From: JANPBY01 sp963851405
Lineage (GTDB): Bacteria > Actinomycetota > Actinomycetes > DATJPE01
DNA: 64,000 nucleotides
Assembly: GCA_963851405.1 (NCBI GenBank)
Contig: CAWKPB010000006.1
Location: forward strand, 1-64,000
Direction: 5' to 3'
Position numbers and translations under genes: made by a program. The notes under the pieces were generated by a model. That model was not told where the DNA came from and made no database searches. It was given only the letters and a program-made list of their open reading frames with translations. Position 1 is the stretch's first letter; every line of letters starts with the position of its first letter. Below, piece by piece: positions 27,570-36,212 of this stretch.

Positions 27570-28625
27570 TCAGGTGCTGGTCGAACGGATCGCGTCCTGG
27601 GCGGGGCGGCGGCCCAGCATGGGAGGAAGGTGGCGAACGGCGGTAGCCAAGGCACGGAGGTCTCCGTTGACGAGAGCTTGTGGTCCGTCGCACAAAGCCG
27701 TGTCCGGAGTGGGGTGCACGTCGACGATGATTCCGTCAGCACCGACGGCTATCGCGGCCCTCGACAAGGGAACCACGAGTTCACGACGTCCACCGCTGTG
27801 CGACGGGTCAACAACCACCGGGAGATGCGCGAGATCGTGGGCCACAGGGACCGCAGAGATATCGAGGGTGTTCCTCGTAGCTGTCTCGAAGGTTCGGATT
27901 CCGCGCTCGCACAAGACGATGTCGAGGTTCCCGCGTCGGGCGACGTACTCCGCCGCCATGAGCCATTCCTCGATCGTCGAGCTCATGCCTCGCTTGAGCA
28001 TCACCGGCAGCCCGGCCTCGCCGACCGCCTCGAGCAGCCCGAAGTTCTGCGCGTTCCTGGTGCCGACCTGGAGCATGTCAGCGTAGGCCGCGACTTGGTC
28101 GACGTCGTGCGCATCCACGACTTCGGTCACCACCGGAAGGCCGGTCTCTTCTCGAACCTCAGCCAAGATCTTGAGTCCCGCCTCGCCCAACCCCTGGAAG
28201 GCGTACGGGCTGGTCCGCGGCTTGTAGGCACCCCCTCGAAGGAGGGTGGCGCCGGCTGCGGCGGCCATCTGAGCGGCCTGCAGTGTCTGCTCCGGGGTTT
28301 CGACCGCGCATGGCCCAGCGATCAGCGTGAAGGTGTCGGGGCCGATGGGGACTCGGTGGGTCTCCGGACCGACCCACACCGTCGTCATGTCCGGGTGATG
28401 CTGGCGAGAGACCAGTTTGTAGGGCACGGAGATGCGCACGACGTCGCTCACTCCGGGCAGGCCGCGCAACTCCAAGGCAGAGAACCGGTCGATGTCGCCG
28501 ACCAGTCCCACGATCGTTCGCGAGACGCCTCGGCTGATGAACGCCTCGCCGCCGACCTCCGTCACTCGGTCGACGACCGATCGGAGATCTTCCTCGGTGG
28601 CCTCCGGGGCCATCACCACGACCAT
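27570..28625 (-). CDS. aroF: Class I (AroF/Thermotoga-type) DAHP synthase with N-terminal regulatory domain
   Basis: This 351-residue enzyme begins MVVVMAPEATEEDLRSVVDR, an N-terminal ferredoxin-like domain (about 1-75) like the feedback-regulatory domain of Thermotoga DAHP synthase. The barrel follows, with LIAGPCAVE, LRGGAYKPRTSPY, GTRNAQNF, LLKRGMSSTIEEW and VDPSHSGGRR, which hold the PEP and metal residues. The ATG at 28625 has AGGAGAA 4-5 nt upstream. Expression is probably controlled by attenuation: a leader peptide with Trp-Phe-Tyr-Gly-Tyr and a terminator hairpin lie between promoter and gene. With the class II enzyme it gives the cell two first-step enzymes under different control. 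Confidence 0.94.
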   Translation of the reverse strand: MVVVMAPEATEEDLRSVVDRVTEVGGEAFISRGVSRTIVGLVGDIDRFSALELRGLPGVSDVVRISVPYKLVSRQHHPDMTTVWVGPETHRVPIGPDTFTLIAGPCAVETPEQTLQAAQMAAAAGATLLRGGAYKPRTSPYAFQGLGEAGLKILAEVREETGLPVVTEVVDAHDVDQVAAYADMLQVGTRNAQNFGLLEAVGEAGLPVMLKRGMSSTIEEWLMAAEYVARRGNLDIVLCERGIRTFETATRNTLDISAVPVAHDLAHLPVVVDPSHSGGRRELVVPLSRAAIAVGADGIIVDVHPTPDTALCDGPQALVNGDLRALATAVRHLPPMLGRRPAQDAIRSTST

Positions 28626-28667
28626 GGGGTTCTCCTGCTCATCAGCTAGACATCCGGACAAAGAAAA

Positions 28668-28689
28668 GAGCCCCGGTTACCCGGGGCTC
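28668..28689 (-). terminator. Attenuator terminator hairpin of aroF
   Basis: In transcript sense the stem is GAGCCCCGG (28689-28681), a short loop, then CCGGGGCUC (28676-28668) and directly UUUUCUUUG. This is a 9-bp intrinsic terminator 43 nt before the aroF start, within its 5' leader. A second copy of CCGGGGCUC at 28736-28728, inside the leader ORF, can pair with the same GAGCCCCGG and so prevent the terminator. Confidence 0.82.
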
Positions 28690-28709
28690 GTGTCGCGCGG
28701 CGCGGCGTG

Positions 28710-28769
28710 TCAGGCCGTCCGCCGGGTGAGCCCCGGTCGGTAGCCGTAAAACCACGCGTGACGCTGCAT
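28710..28769 (-). CDS. Aromatic-rich leader peptide of aroF (19 residues)
   Basis: The minus-strand frame encodes MQRHAWFYGYRPGLTRRTA and a TGA. Residues 6, 7, 8 and 10 are Trp, Phe, Tyr and Tyr, the three end products of the shikimate pathway. A TACGCT box (28782-28777) lies exactly 7 nt before the ATG, and no Shine-Dalgarno is present, so the peptide is probably translated from a leaderless transcript. Codons 12-14 form the antiterminator arm. Stalling at codons 6-8 would leave that arm free and allow aroF transcription. The regulatory reading is inference; the peptide and repeats are seen directly. Confidence 0.75.
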   Translation of the reverse strand: MQRHAWFYGYRPGLTRRTA

Positions 28770-28776
28770 GGGCGGG

Positions 28777-28782
28777 AGCGTA
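28777..28782 (-). promoter_or_regulatory. -10 box of the aroF leader transcript
   Basis: TACGCT in minus-strand sense lies 7 nt before the leader-peptide ATG, the standard leaderless spacing in this window. I see no clear -35 match. Confidence 0.5.
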
Positions 28783-28845
28783 CGGTCCTACAGCCGGAAC
28801 TGTCTGTGAGTGTCCGCATGATGGACACCCGATAGTGGTCAGCGG

Positions 28846-30765
28846 TCAAACGACGCGGATGGTGATGAGTGTGCCCTTGGGCTGCTGACTGCCAGCACCC
28901 GGACTCTGAGCCTGCACACGGTCCAGCAAGCCACCGAGGACCTTCTGGACGTCAACCCGGAAACCCGCGCTCTTGAGGATGCTCACTGCTTCGGACGTGC
29001 GTTTACCGAACACATTGGGCACCTGGAACAGTTTGGGTCCCTTGGAGATCGTCAATTCGATGACACTGCCTTGGGGTACCTGTCCGGAGTTCGGTGTCTG
29101 AGTGAGCACGGCGCCCTTGGGCACCTTTGAACTGAACGCCTGGCCCGTGATGGTGGTCTTGAGCCCGATCGACGCCAACTGCGCCTGGGCCGCCTCCGAC
29201 TGCTTGCCCACGAGATTCGGGACGGTGACAGGTTGGAGCCCCCGACTGACCACCATGCGGACCGCGGTCTCCGCCCGCACCGGGGTCCCCGCCTTGGGCG
29301 TCGTACGGATGACGTCACCCTCGGCAACGCTGTCGGAGTACACCTTGGTGACCTCGCCTACGGTCAGGCCGGCAGAACGGATCTGTTTGGCCGCATCCGC
29401 ACGAGGCTTGCCGACGACCGAGGGGACATCGAAGCGCTCCGGGCCCTTCGAGAGGATCAGGCTGACCGTGGATCCCTCTTGGATGCGCTCGGTCGGCGCA
29501 GGGTCGGTCTCATAGACCAGTCCGGCCTTGACGGTCTCGCTGAACACCGGCTTGCCGAGTTCGGCCTGCAGACCGGCTGCGGTCAGCGTCGACGTGGCCT
29601 CGGACTGGCTCATCCCCAACACCGACGGGGTCGTTGTCCATCGGCCCGCGCCGTACCACCACGACGCCCAGCCCGCACCCGCCGCAAGAGCTACCAGCAG
29701 GAGGAGGGCGATGAGAATGCGCCAACCCTTGGACCGACGCTTCTGATACGGACCTTCCGGTGGTGGCCCCACAGCTCCGGCGCCAGCGCGCGGAGCTGAA
29801 TCCTGCTTGCCGCTCGGGGCGGCTCCCGCGTTCGTGTCAGGCAGGGCCACCACCAGCGTGTCATTGCTGGCCGAGGGGGCCATGGACCCCGAATCCTCAA
29901 CCAACTCGTTGGGTGGGACCAGGCGGCGCACCTCGCCGACAGCGGCCAGCAAGCGCGCAGCATCCGCGGGCCGCTCGTCGGGGTCACGCCGCGTCGCCCG
30001 CGTGACCAACGAGTCCACGGCGGGGTGAAGCCCCGGGCGAAGCGTGGACGGGGGCGGCACGTCGTCGTGAACATGCTTAAAAGCCACGGTCATGGGTGAG
30101 TCTGCGCTGAAGGGTGGCTGGCCGGTCAGGAGCTCGAACAACACGATTCCGGCGCTGTAGACGTCGGAACGCGCATCGGCGATCCCTCGATCGACCTGCT
30201 CGGGCGACAGGTAGGCGACGGTGCCGATCAACAGACCCTTGGTGGCCTGGCTGGACCCGGCCGCACTCGCGGCTCGTGCGAGCCCGAAGTCTGCGACCTT
30301 GATGCGCCCGTCGTCGGCCAGCAGGACGTTCTCCGGCTTCACATCCCGGTGGACTAGCCCAGCGGTGTGGGCGGCCGCGAGCGCTGCGAGCACCGGCTCC
30401 ATCACATCGAAGGCTTCGGCGGGGGACAATCGGCCGCGTTCGGTCAGCAGGTCGCGCAAGGTCCGACCTTCGACGTACTCCATGACGAGGAACACGGTGC
30501 CGTCGTCGTCGCCCTGGTCGTAGACCGCAACGACGTTGGGGTGCGAGAGCTTGGCGGCCGAACGGGCCTCGCGCGTGAAACGCGCGACGAAGGCCTCGTC
30601 ATGCGCGTACGCAGCGTGCATGACCTTGATCGCGACGGGGCGGTCGAGTCGGGTGTCGACGCCGACGTAGACCGTCGCCATGCCTCCGCGGGCCACCTGC
30701 TCACCCACGCGGTATCGGCCGTCGAGCAGCCGCCCGACGACCGCGTCGCTGACCTGCGTCGTCAT
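28846..30765 (-). CDS. pknL: PknL/PknB-like membrane Ser/Thr protein kinase with four PASTA domains
   Basis: This 639-residue protein has an N-terminal kinase domain (about 12-275) with the glycine loop VARGGMATVY, the VAIKVM lysine, catalytic HRDVKPENVLL, DFGLA and APE-like SPEQ. A Thr/Pro-rich juxtamembrane region and one membrane helix (about 352-372) follow. Four extracellular PASTA repeats each begin with a P-x-V-x-G/N-like unit (PSVLGMSQSEA, PSVVGKPRADA, PNLVGKQSEAA, PNVFGKRTSEA). It should sense cell-wall material. A TAGACT box lies 7 nt before the ATG at 30765. It is divergent from an Rv2175c-type gene, as pknL is in M. tuberculosis (from memory). Confidence 0.93.
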   Translation of the reverse strand: MTTQVSDAVVGRLLDGRYRVGEQVARGGMATVYVGVDTRLDRPVAIKVMHAAYAHDEAFVARFTREARSAAKLSHPNVVAVYDQGDDDGTVFLVMEYVEGRTLRDLLTERGRLSPAEAFDVMEPVLAALAAAHTAGLVHRDVKPENVLLADDGRIKVADFGLARAASAAGSSQATKGLLIGTVAYLSPEQVDRGIADARSDVYSAGIVLFELLTGQPPFSADSPMTVAFKHVHDDVPPPSTLRPGLHPAVDSLVTRATRRDPDERPADAARLLAAVGEVRRLVPPNELVEDSGSMAPSASNDTLVVALPDTNAGAAPSGKQDSAPRAGAGAVGPPPEGPYQKRRSKGWRILIALLLLVALAAGAGWASWWYGAGRWTTTPSVLGMSQSEATSTLTAAGLQAELGKPVFSETVKAGLVYETDPAPTERIQEGSTVSLILSKGPERFDVPSVVGKPRADAAKQIRSAGLTVGEVTKVYSDSVAEGDVIRTTPKAGTPVRAETAVRMVVSRGLQPVTVPNLVGKQSEAAQAQLASIGLKTTITGQAFSSKVPKGAVLTQTPNSGQVPQGSVIELTISKGPKLFQVPNVFGKRTSEAVSILKSAGFRVDVQKVLGGLLDRVQAQSPGAGSQQPKGTLITIRVV

Positions 30766-30772
30766 TGCCCAG

Positions 30773-30778
30773 AGTCTA
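30773..30778 (-). promoter_or_regulatory. Leaderless -10 box of the PASTA kinase gene
   Basis: TAGACT in minus-strand sense lies 7 nt before the kinase ATG, with no Shine-Dalgarno between. Confidence 0.5.
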
Positions 30779-30860
30779 CGTTCGGAGGGCGTCAAGACTC
30801 GGGAGGCGAGCCGTGGCACGCGGCACCGTCCGACGCAGACTCACCTGGCAGGCTGACCCC

Positions 30861-31232
30861 ATGGTTGATGCAGTTGAAGCCCTGGACGCCGAGGTCCTTG
30901 AGGCTGGCGCGCCCTGGTTGACCCTGCCCGATCTCGCCGAGCGGTGGGGGCTGGAGGTCACCAGGATTCGTCAGGCGATTCGGGACCGGCGACTTTTGGC
31001 CGCTCGGGTCGACGGGGTGCTGAAAGTGCCTGAGGTCTTCATCGGCGACAGCGAAGAAGTCAAAGGTTTGGCAGGTGTCTTGACACTCTTGGCCGATGCG
31101 GGCTTCTCCGATGTCGAGGCCATGCGGTGGTTGGTGACGCCAGATGAGTCCCTTCCGGGGTCCCCCGCCGTGGCCCTGGCTGAGAACCGTGGGACCGAGG
31201 TCAAACGTCGTGCGCAGGCCCTGGCCTTCTGA
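30861..31232 (+). CDS. Rv2175c-family winged-helix DNA-binding protein
   Basis: This 123-residue protein has an N-terminal helix-turn-helix (LTLPDLAERWGLEVTRIRQA) and an RLLAARVDGVLKVPEVF wing, followed by an all-helical C-terminal part (VKGLAGVLTLLADAGFSDVEAMRWL) as in Rv2175c. In M. tuberculosis that protein is a phosphorylation substrate of the neighbouring PknL. Here too it is divergently adjacent to the kinase, so the pair is probably functional. It is 15 bp before crtYc, which could place the first carotenoid genes under the same transcript. Target sites are unknown. Confidence 0.87.
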   Translation: MVDAVEALDAEVLEAGAPWLTLPDLAERWGLEVTRIRQAIRDRRLLAARVDGVLKVPEVFIGDSEEVKGLAGVLTLLADAGFSDVEAMRWLVTPDESLPGSPAVALAENRGTEVKRRAQALAF

Positions 31233-31247
31233 GTCGCGGGTCGCGGC

Positions 31248-31577
31248 ATGAGCAAGCTCAGCTATCTCGGGGTCATGCTGGTCGTGATCGTGTGCTCGGG
31301 CTGGCTCGAGGTCGCCCTCCGAACTCGTGTGTTCCGTCGTTGGCAGCGTCTCGCCCTCACGTTGGCGCCCGTGGTGGCGTTCTTCTACGCGTGGGACGTG
31401 TATGCCGTTCGGCAGGGTCATTGGACCTTCGACGAGACGCGGGTGACCGGAATCCTGCTTCCGGGTCAGGTGCCGCTGGAAGAGCTCGTGTTCTTCGTGG
31501 TCGTGCCCATTGCTGCTGTTCTTACCTTCGAAGCGGTTAGGTCCGTTCGCGGGTGGCCGGTGGGGGACGAGGAATGA
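31248..31577 (+). CDS. crtYc: Lycopene cyclase subunit CrtYc-type
   Basis: This 109-residue membrane protein has three hydrophobic segments and the lycopene-cyclase-domain signature PLEELVFFVVVP near residues 75-86, preceded by WDVYAVRQGHWTFD. Actinobacteria use two such small subunits as a heterodimer that closes the ionone ring of lycopene. It overlaps crtYd by ATGA. Beta versus epsilon or C50 cyclase type cannot be decided from motifs alone; the absence of an obvious C50 elongase (crtEb, lbtBC) favours a C40 beta ring. Confidence 0.9.
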   Translation: MSKLSYLGVMLVVIVCSGWLEVALRTRVFRRWQRLALTLAPVVAFFYAWDVYAVRQGHWTFDETRVTGILLPGQVPLEELVFFVVVPIAAVLTFEAVRSVRGWPVGDEE

Positions 31578-31948
31578 CCTATACCCAGCTGGCACTGGCC
31601 GGCATCCTGCTCAGTGTCGTGCTCGACGTGTTTGTGCTTCGTACCAAGGTCGTTCTGCGTCGAGCCTTTTGGGTTTCCTATGCCATCATCATTGGCTTCC
31701 AGCTGCTCACCAACGGCGTGCTGACCGGGTGGCGCATCGTCAGGTACGACCCGACGGCGATCCTGGGATCGAGTGCTGTGCCAACGTTCTTGGGCGATGG
31801 TCGGATCGCTTATGCTCCGGTCGAGGACTTGCTGTTCGGATTCGCCCTCGTCGTCCAGACCCTGGCCTGGTGGGTCTTTTGGGGGCGGCGCGGAGTGCAG
31901 CGCACGCCCAAGGCCGGTCCGCCTCGATGGTTGCGCCGCGTCCCCTGA
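31574..31948 (+). CDS. crtYd: Lycopene cyclase subunit CrtYd-type
   Basis: This 124-residue partner subunit of CrtYc has membrane segments at about 5-20, 31-50 and 85-105. It carries the second copy of the cyclase motif as YAPVEDLLFGFALVVQT, with the paired acidic residues and Phe of the family. The ATG at 31574 overlaps the CrtYc stop. It converges on crtB, and the 174 bp between them hold only a weak CGCCG...CGGCG stem near 32040-32060. Confidence 0.9.
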   Translation: MTYTQLALAGILLSVVLDVFVLRTKVVLRRAFWVSYAIIIGFQLLTNGVLTGWRIVRYDPTAILGSSAVPTFLGDGRIAYAPVEDLLFGFALVVQTLAWWVFWGRRGVQRTPKAGPPRWLRRVP

Positions 31949-32122
31949 CTGGCCGCATCCTGACTGACCTCCCCGTGACTTCCGCCCGCGCCCGCCGAGT
32001 GCCGAGAACGCGACCTAAATGCCCAGCAGATAGGTCGTTTTCGCCGCTTTCGGCGGCCCTGGGCGATGGGGGGGGGAGTGGCGGCGGGGCGGCCTGCTCA
32101 AGGGCGGGTCGCCGTGGGTGGG

Positions 32123-33034
32123 CTATCGGGACTTCCGGCGCGCGCGGGTGGCCTGCGTCCACGCGCCCCCCGCCACTCGGAGTCTGCGGTGCAAGGGGAC
32201 GACGGCTCGCCGGTCAAATACCTGGTAGTCGATGTTCTCCACCTCGTCGACGATTCCGCAGTACAGGATGCGGGCGGCTTCGATGCACGGGCGACTGGTC
32301 GGGTCGAGGAGGTCGATGCCTGGCCGAGCTGCGTCTTCCAGCCGCCGTACCCGAGCGATCTGGAACTTCAGCAACGCGCGCACCCGATCGTCGACCACTC
32401 GTCGCTCCAAGTCTTCGCGGGTCAGGGCGAAGCGCTCCAGGTCCTCGAGCGGAAGGTAGACCCGGCCCCGATCAAGGTCCTCGCCCACATCGCGCACGAA
32501 ATTGGCGAGCTGGAAGGCCACCCCGAGGTCCTTGGCTGACTCGAAGGCCGACGGTTCGAGCGGTTCGAGGATGGGCACCATCTGGAGACCGATCACCGCC
32601 GCTGACCCGTAGACGTAGGTGTACAGGTCGTCATAGGTCGGATACTCGGTGACTGTCAGGTCCATGGTCATGGACGTCAGGAAAGCTTCGAAGTGTTCCA
32701 ACGGGATGCCCCAGCGTTGGACGGTGTCCACGACCGCCGCGCAGACCGGGTCGGTACTTCGACCCAGCCGTGCATCATCAAGGAAGGCCTCGCCCCACTC
32801 CTTCAAGTGTGCCGCGGCGCTCGCGTCGTCGCGTTCCATCACGTCGACGATTTCGTCCGCGTAACGGGCGAAGCCGTACAGCGCATGGACGTACGGCCGC
32901 TTGGCGGGGGGCAGCAAAAGCGTGGCCAGGTAGTAGGTCTTGCCATGCTCAGCGTTCAGTCTTCGGCACTGCTCATAGGACTGCCGCAAGAACGGGTCCT
33001 TGATTCCGGCGGCATCGAGGTCTCGGCGGCTCAT
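32123..33034 (-). CDS. crtB: Phytoene synthase
   Basis: This 303-residue enzyme joins two geranylgeranyl diphosphates to phytoene. Both Asp-rich motifs of squalene/phytoene synthases are seen: ARYADEIVDVMERD (about 56-69) and NFVRDVGEDLDRGRVYLP (about 176-193). The TYYLATLLLPPAKR stretch is also characteristic. It is the last gene of the minus-strand operon crtE-crtI-mptA-crtB, 37 bp after the mannosyltransferase. Length is normal. Confidence 0.95.
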   Translation of the reverse strand: MSRRDLDAAGIKDPFLRQSYEQCRRLNAEHGKTYYLATLLLPPAKRPYVHALYGFARYADEIVDVMERDDASAAAHLKEWGEAFLDDARLGRSTDPVCAAVVDTVQRWGIPLEHFEAFLTSMTMDLTVTEYPTYDDLYTYVYGSAAVIGLQMVPILEPLEPSAFESAKDLGVAFQLANFVRDVGEDLDRGRVYLPLEDLERFALTREDLERRVVDDRVRALLKFQIARVRRLEDAARPGIDLLDPTSRPCIEAARILYCGIVDEVENIDYQVFDRRAVVPLHRRLRVAGGAWTQATRARRKSR

Positions 33035-33071
33035 GTCAGAACGGCTCTCGAGGTGATCATCAACGTCGGGC

Positions 33072-34661
33072 TCAAGTCGTGCCGCCCACTAGGGCCGGCC
33101 CTGGGTCGGTGTCTTCGAGCAGCAGGGCACGTACGCGGCTCGACGCGACCACCATGCCGCCGACCACGAGCGCCGAGAGCAGGGCAGCGAGACCACTGTT
33201 GAGGCCGAACTGCCAATGTCGTTCGTCGGTCGACCCTGAGCTGGCGACCGAATAGAGCACGAACACGATCGTGAGAATCACGGCCGCCCGGGTCTCGTTG
33301 CGGGACAACCCCGCAGCGAGAAGGACCACCAGCGGCCACAGCAGATACCAGGGTTGCAGCGTCGGTCCGAGAACGACGACTGCCAACAACGCCAAGCCCA
33401 ATCCGCGCACGGCGGTGTGCCGATCTGCCGCGAACGCCAGGAGTGTGACGATTCCTAAGGAGAGCAGCGTGCCAAGCGCGCGAACCACCGCCACGGCGCC
33501 GTCGTCGAAGGTGGCGTTCCCGAGGAGACCCCCACCGATGCCGATGATCATGCCGATGGCGGTGGACGGAGACAGCCACGTGCGGATCTCGCCGGGAGTG
33601 CTCAGGGTCGTCAGCCATCCGAAGTCCACGCCCAGCGCGAGATTGAGCATCAGGAAGACACCCAAAGCGAGAGCCCCCACAGCCAGCCACGCCTCGAATC
33701 GTGACCGTAGTCGCCTAGTCGCGCCCGGCCAGCTGAGGGCGACGAAGGCCAGACCGATGAGTGCTGGCGCCTTCACCGCACCGGCGCACGCCACGATCAC
33801 CGTCCCCACGACGTATCGGCCCTCCATGGCCAGGGCCATGCCCGCGACCAGCAAGCCGAGCATCAAGGCGTCGTTGTGACCGGAGGAGAAGAAGTGCATG
33901 AGGACAAGTGGATTCAGCAACCCCAGCCAAATCACCTTGGCCGCATCAACACCGCAGGCCGTCGCGAGTCGGGGCAGATAGATGACCAGCAGCACGATGC
34001 CGGCGAGGGCGAGTAGTCGGAAGGCCAGCAGCGACGGGATGGCCGCCGCATCGGTCACACGAAAGACCCCCGTTGACAGGCCGATCCACAGCGGCCCGTA
34101 CGGAGAGGGAGAGCCCACCCACAGGGTGTCCGCTCCGTCGTTGAACCAGTGTTCGACCAAGGCTCCTGTGCCGGTCGTGTAGGGATTCAGTCCGGCCGGG
34201 AGCATCCGACTGGCTGAGATGTAGCTGAAGATGTCTCGGCTGAACAGCACCGGTGTCAGGAGGAGTGGCAGGCCCCACAACCACATGAGTTTGATCAAGT
34301 CGCTGGGATTGACGACCGAGGCGGTACGAACGTGATGGCCGAGCCGCAGCCATGCTTGCAGCAGGAACCCGGCTCCCACGATCACCAGCAGTCGCCCTCC
34401 GACCGCGAACACCGTCGTGCCGGCCTCGATGCCCCGCAGGGTTTCGATGACCGGGGCGGTGGCGAAGTTGGATGCGGGCGCTACGAACCCGACGGAGATC
34501 GCTCCGATACCCATGAGCAGCGTGCCAAGCAGGCCGCCGATAGCGAACTCCGCCACGAGCGACGACGCCGCCTCAACCGGCCGGTTGTCGATGCGTGGCG
34601 TCGCCCGGGCGGCCGGAGCCTGCGCGCGAAGCGCGGCACCGACCTTGTCGGTGATCGCCAT
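33072..34661 (-). CDS. mptA: MptA-like polyprenol-phosphomannose-dependent alpha-1,6-mannosyltransferase (GT-C)
   Basis: This 529-residue integral membrane protein has about 12-13 predicted helices. The first large loop after helix 3 contains LFSRDIFSYISASRML, the GT-C acidic motif, followed by NPYTTG and SPYGPLWIGLS; a later FSSGHNDALM is also typical of the MptA/MptB family. In M. tuberculosis mptA (Rv2174) extends the mannan core of lipomannan and lies between Rv2175c and idsA2 (from memory); here it lies between crtI and crtE on one side and crtB on the other. The carotenoid genes thus flank it. A role in carotenoid mannosylation is conceivable but less likely. Confidence 0.82.
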   Translation of the reverse strand: MAITDKVGAALRAQAPAARATPRIDNRPVEAASSLVAEFAIGGLLGTLLMGIGAISVGFVAPASNFATAPVIETLRGIEAGTTVFAVGGRLLVIVGAGFLLQAWLRLGHHVRTASVVNPSDLIKLMWLWGLPLLLTPVLFSRDIFSYISASRMLPAGLNPYTTGTGALVEHWFNDGADTLWVGSPSPYGPLWIGLSTGVFRVTDAAAIPSLLAFRLLALAGIVLLVIYLPRLATACGVDAAKVIWLGLLNPLVLMHFFSSGHNDALMLGLLVAGMALAMEGRYVVGTVIVACAGAVKAPALIGLAFVALSWPGATRRLRSRFEAWLAVGALALGVFLMLNLALGVDFGWLTTLSTPGEIRTWLSPSTAIGMIIGIGGGLLGNATFDDGAVAVVRALGTLLSLGIVTLLAFAADRHTAVRGLGLALLAVVVLGPTLQPWYLLWPLVVLLAAGLSRNETRAAVILTIVFVLYSVASSGSTDERHWQFGLNSGLAALLSALVVGGMVVASSRVRALLLEDTDPGPALVGGTT

Positions 34662-34691
34662 AGGCGCCTGATGATAGGGGATTTCAGTGCG

Positions 34692-36191
34692 TTAGCGCGT
34701 GGCGCGGGAGACGTACCCACGGTCACGGCCCAGCACGCGCTCGGCCGCCAGCCGCCCACTGATCAAGACCATCGGGACGCCCACACCAGGCACGGTGCCC
34801 GATCCCGTGAAGACGACGTTCTCGCCCCACAGGTTCGAAGGGCGGAAGGGGCCGGTCTGGGTGAATGTGTGGGCCGCGGCGAAGGGAGCGCCGCGTTCCA
34901 TCCCGCGGGCTTGCCAGTCCAGCGGGGTCGTTGTCGACTCCACGGTGATTGAGGCATCGAAGCCGACGTACCCGCGGCGTTCCATCAGCCCGACGACCTG
35001 GTCTCGATAGCGCGTGGCCTCGGTCGTCCAGTCGATCGATGCGTCGAGGTTGGGCGTTGGGAACAGGACGTAGTAGATGTGCTGCCCGTCCGGAGCCAGA
35101 GCGGGGTCGCTGAATGTGGGGTTCGTCACCAGAAAGCTCGGGTCCGACATGAGCTGCAGGTCATCGATGAGCTCGCCGAATATCCCTTTCCAGGAACGCC
35201 CGAAATGGATGTTGTGATGGGCGGTCCTGGAATACGAGGCGGTCGAACCCGCCAGGAGTAGGAAGCACGACGGTGAGTACGTCAGTCGTCGAACCGACCA
35301 TGGCTGGCGACCGAGCAGGTCTCGATAGGCCACTGGCAGATCGGGGTTGGCCACGACGACGTCACAGGGGATGCGCTCTCCGTCCGCCGTGTGTACGGCG
35401 TTGGCGCGCGTCCCGCTCGTCTCGATGCTCGTTACCTCGGTGTCGTACCGGATGGTGACCCCGTGCTTTTCGGCCGCGGCAGCAAGCGCGCGAGGAACCG
35501 CGTGCATGCCACCCACGGGGAAGTACACCCCGGCCACGCTGTCCATGTAGGCGATGACGGCATAGATCGCCAGAGCGTCGTACGGCGATAGCCCGGCGTA
35601 CATCGACTGGAAGGAGAAGACGCGCTGGGTGCGTGGGTCTTTCAGGTATTGGCTGACCTTGGGGGCCAACCGCCGAAAGCCACCGATGGCCGCGAGGCGC
35701 GCGAGGTCAGGGGTGAGGAGGTCGAGGGGCGAGTCGATGTTGCGATCGATGAAGTGCTTCATCTCGTAGCGGTACAACTTCTCGACGAACTCGACATAGT
35801 GTCGATACCCCGAGGCCTCGGCCGGACCGCAGACCCGCTCGACCTCATCGGTCATCGCGTCCACATCTGAGTGCACGTCGAGCGTCGAACCGTCGGGGTA
35901 GAACGCTCGGTACAGGGGATTCACCGGTCGCAAGTCGAGCCAGTCCTCGAGCTTCTCGCCCACGCAGTCGAGCGCGTCGGCGATCAGGTCCGGCATGGTC
36001 AAGACCGTGGGGCCGGTGTCGAACCGGTATCCGTCCGTAGCCAGCACCCCTGCTCGCCCCCCGGGCACGCTTTCTCGTTCGAGGACGGTGACCGTACGGC
36101 CCGCGCCGGCGAGTCGCAGGGCTGCGGACAGTCCGCCCAGGCCGGCGCCAATGACGACGATGTCGTCAGTCGGGCCGGAGACAGTACGCAT
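34692..36191 (-). CDS. crtI: Phytoene desaturase
   Basis: This 499-residue FAD-dependent desaturase should convert phytoene to lycopene. The dinucleotide-binding motif VIGAGLGGLSAALRLAGAG and E of LERE lie at residues 12-40, with the GGRAG and YRFDTGPTVLTMP stretches. The C-terminal carotenoid-desaturase signature includes GSGTVPGVGVPMVLISGRLAAERV. It is 21 bp after crtE and 30 bp before the mptA-like gene. A second desaturase-like gene at 42101 is the better candidate for a late tailoring step. Confidence 0.93.
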   Translation of the reverse strand: MRTVSGPTDDIVVIGAGLGGLSAALRLAGAGRTVTVLERESVPGGRAGVLATDGYRFDTGPTVLTMPDLIADALDCVGEKLEDWLDLRPVNPLYRAFYPDGSTLDVHSDVDAMTDEVERVCGPAEASGYRHYVEFVEKLYRYEMKHFIDRNIDSPLDLLTPDLARLAAIGGFRRLAPKVSQYLKDPRTQRVFSFQSMYAGLSPYDALAIYAVIAYMDSVAGVYFPVGGMHAVPRALAAAAEKHGVTIRYDTEVTSIETSGTRANAVHTADGERIPCDVVVANPDLPVAYRDLLGRQPWSVRRLTYSPSCFLLLAGSTASYSRTAHHNIHFGRSWKGIFGELIDDLQLMSDPSFLVTNPTFSDPALAPDGQHIYYVLFPTPNLDASIDWTTEATRYRDQVVGLMERRGYVGFDASITVESTTTPLDWQARGMERGAPFAAAHTFTQTGPFRPSNLWGENVVFTGSGTVPGVGVPMVLISGRLAAERVLGRDRGYVSRATR

Positions 36192-36212
36192 CGTGGGGAC
36201 CTGGAGCCGCGA

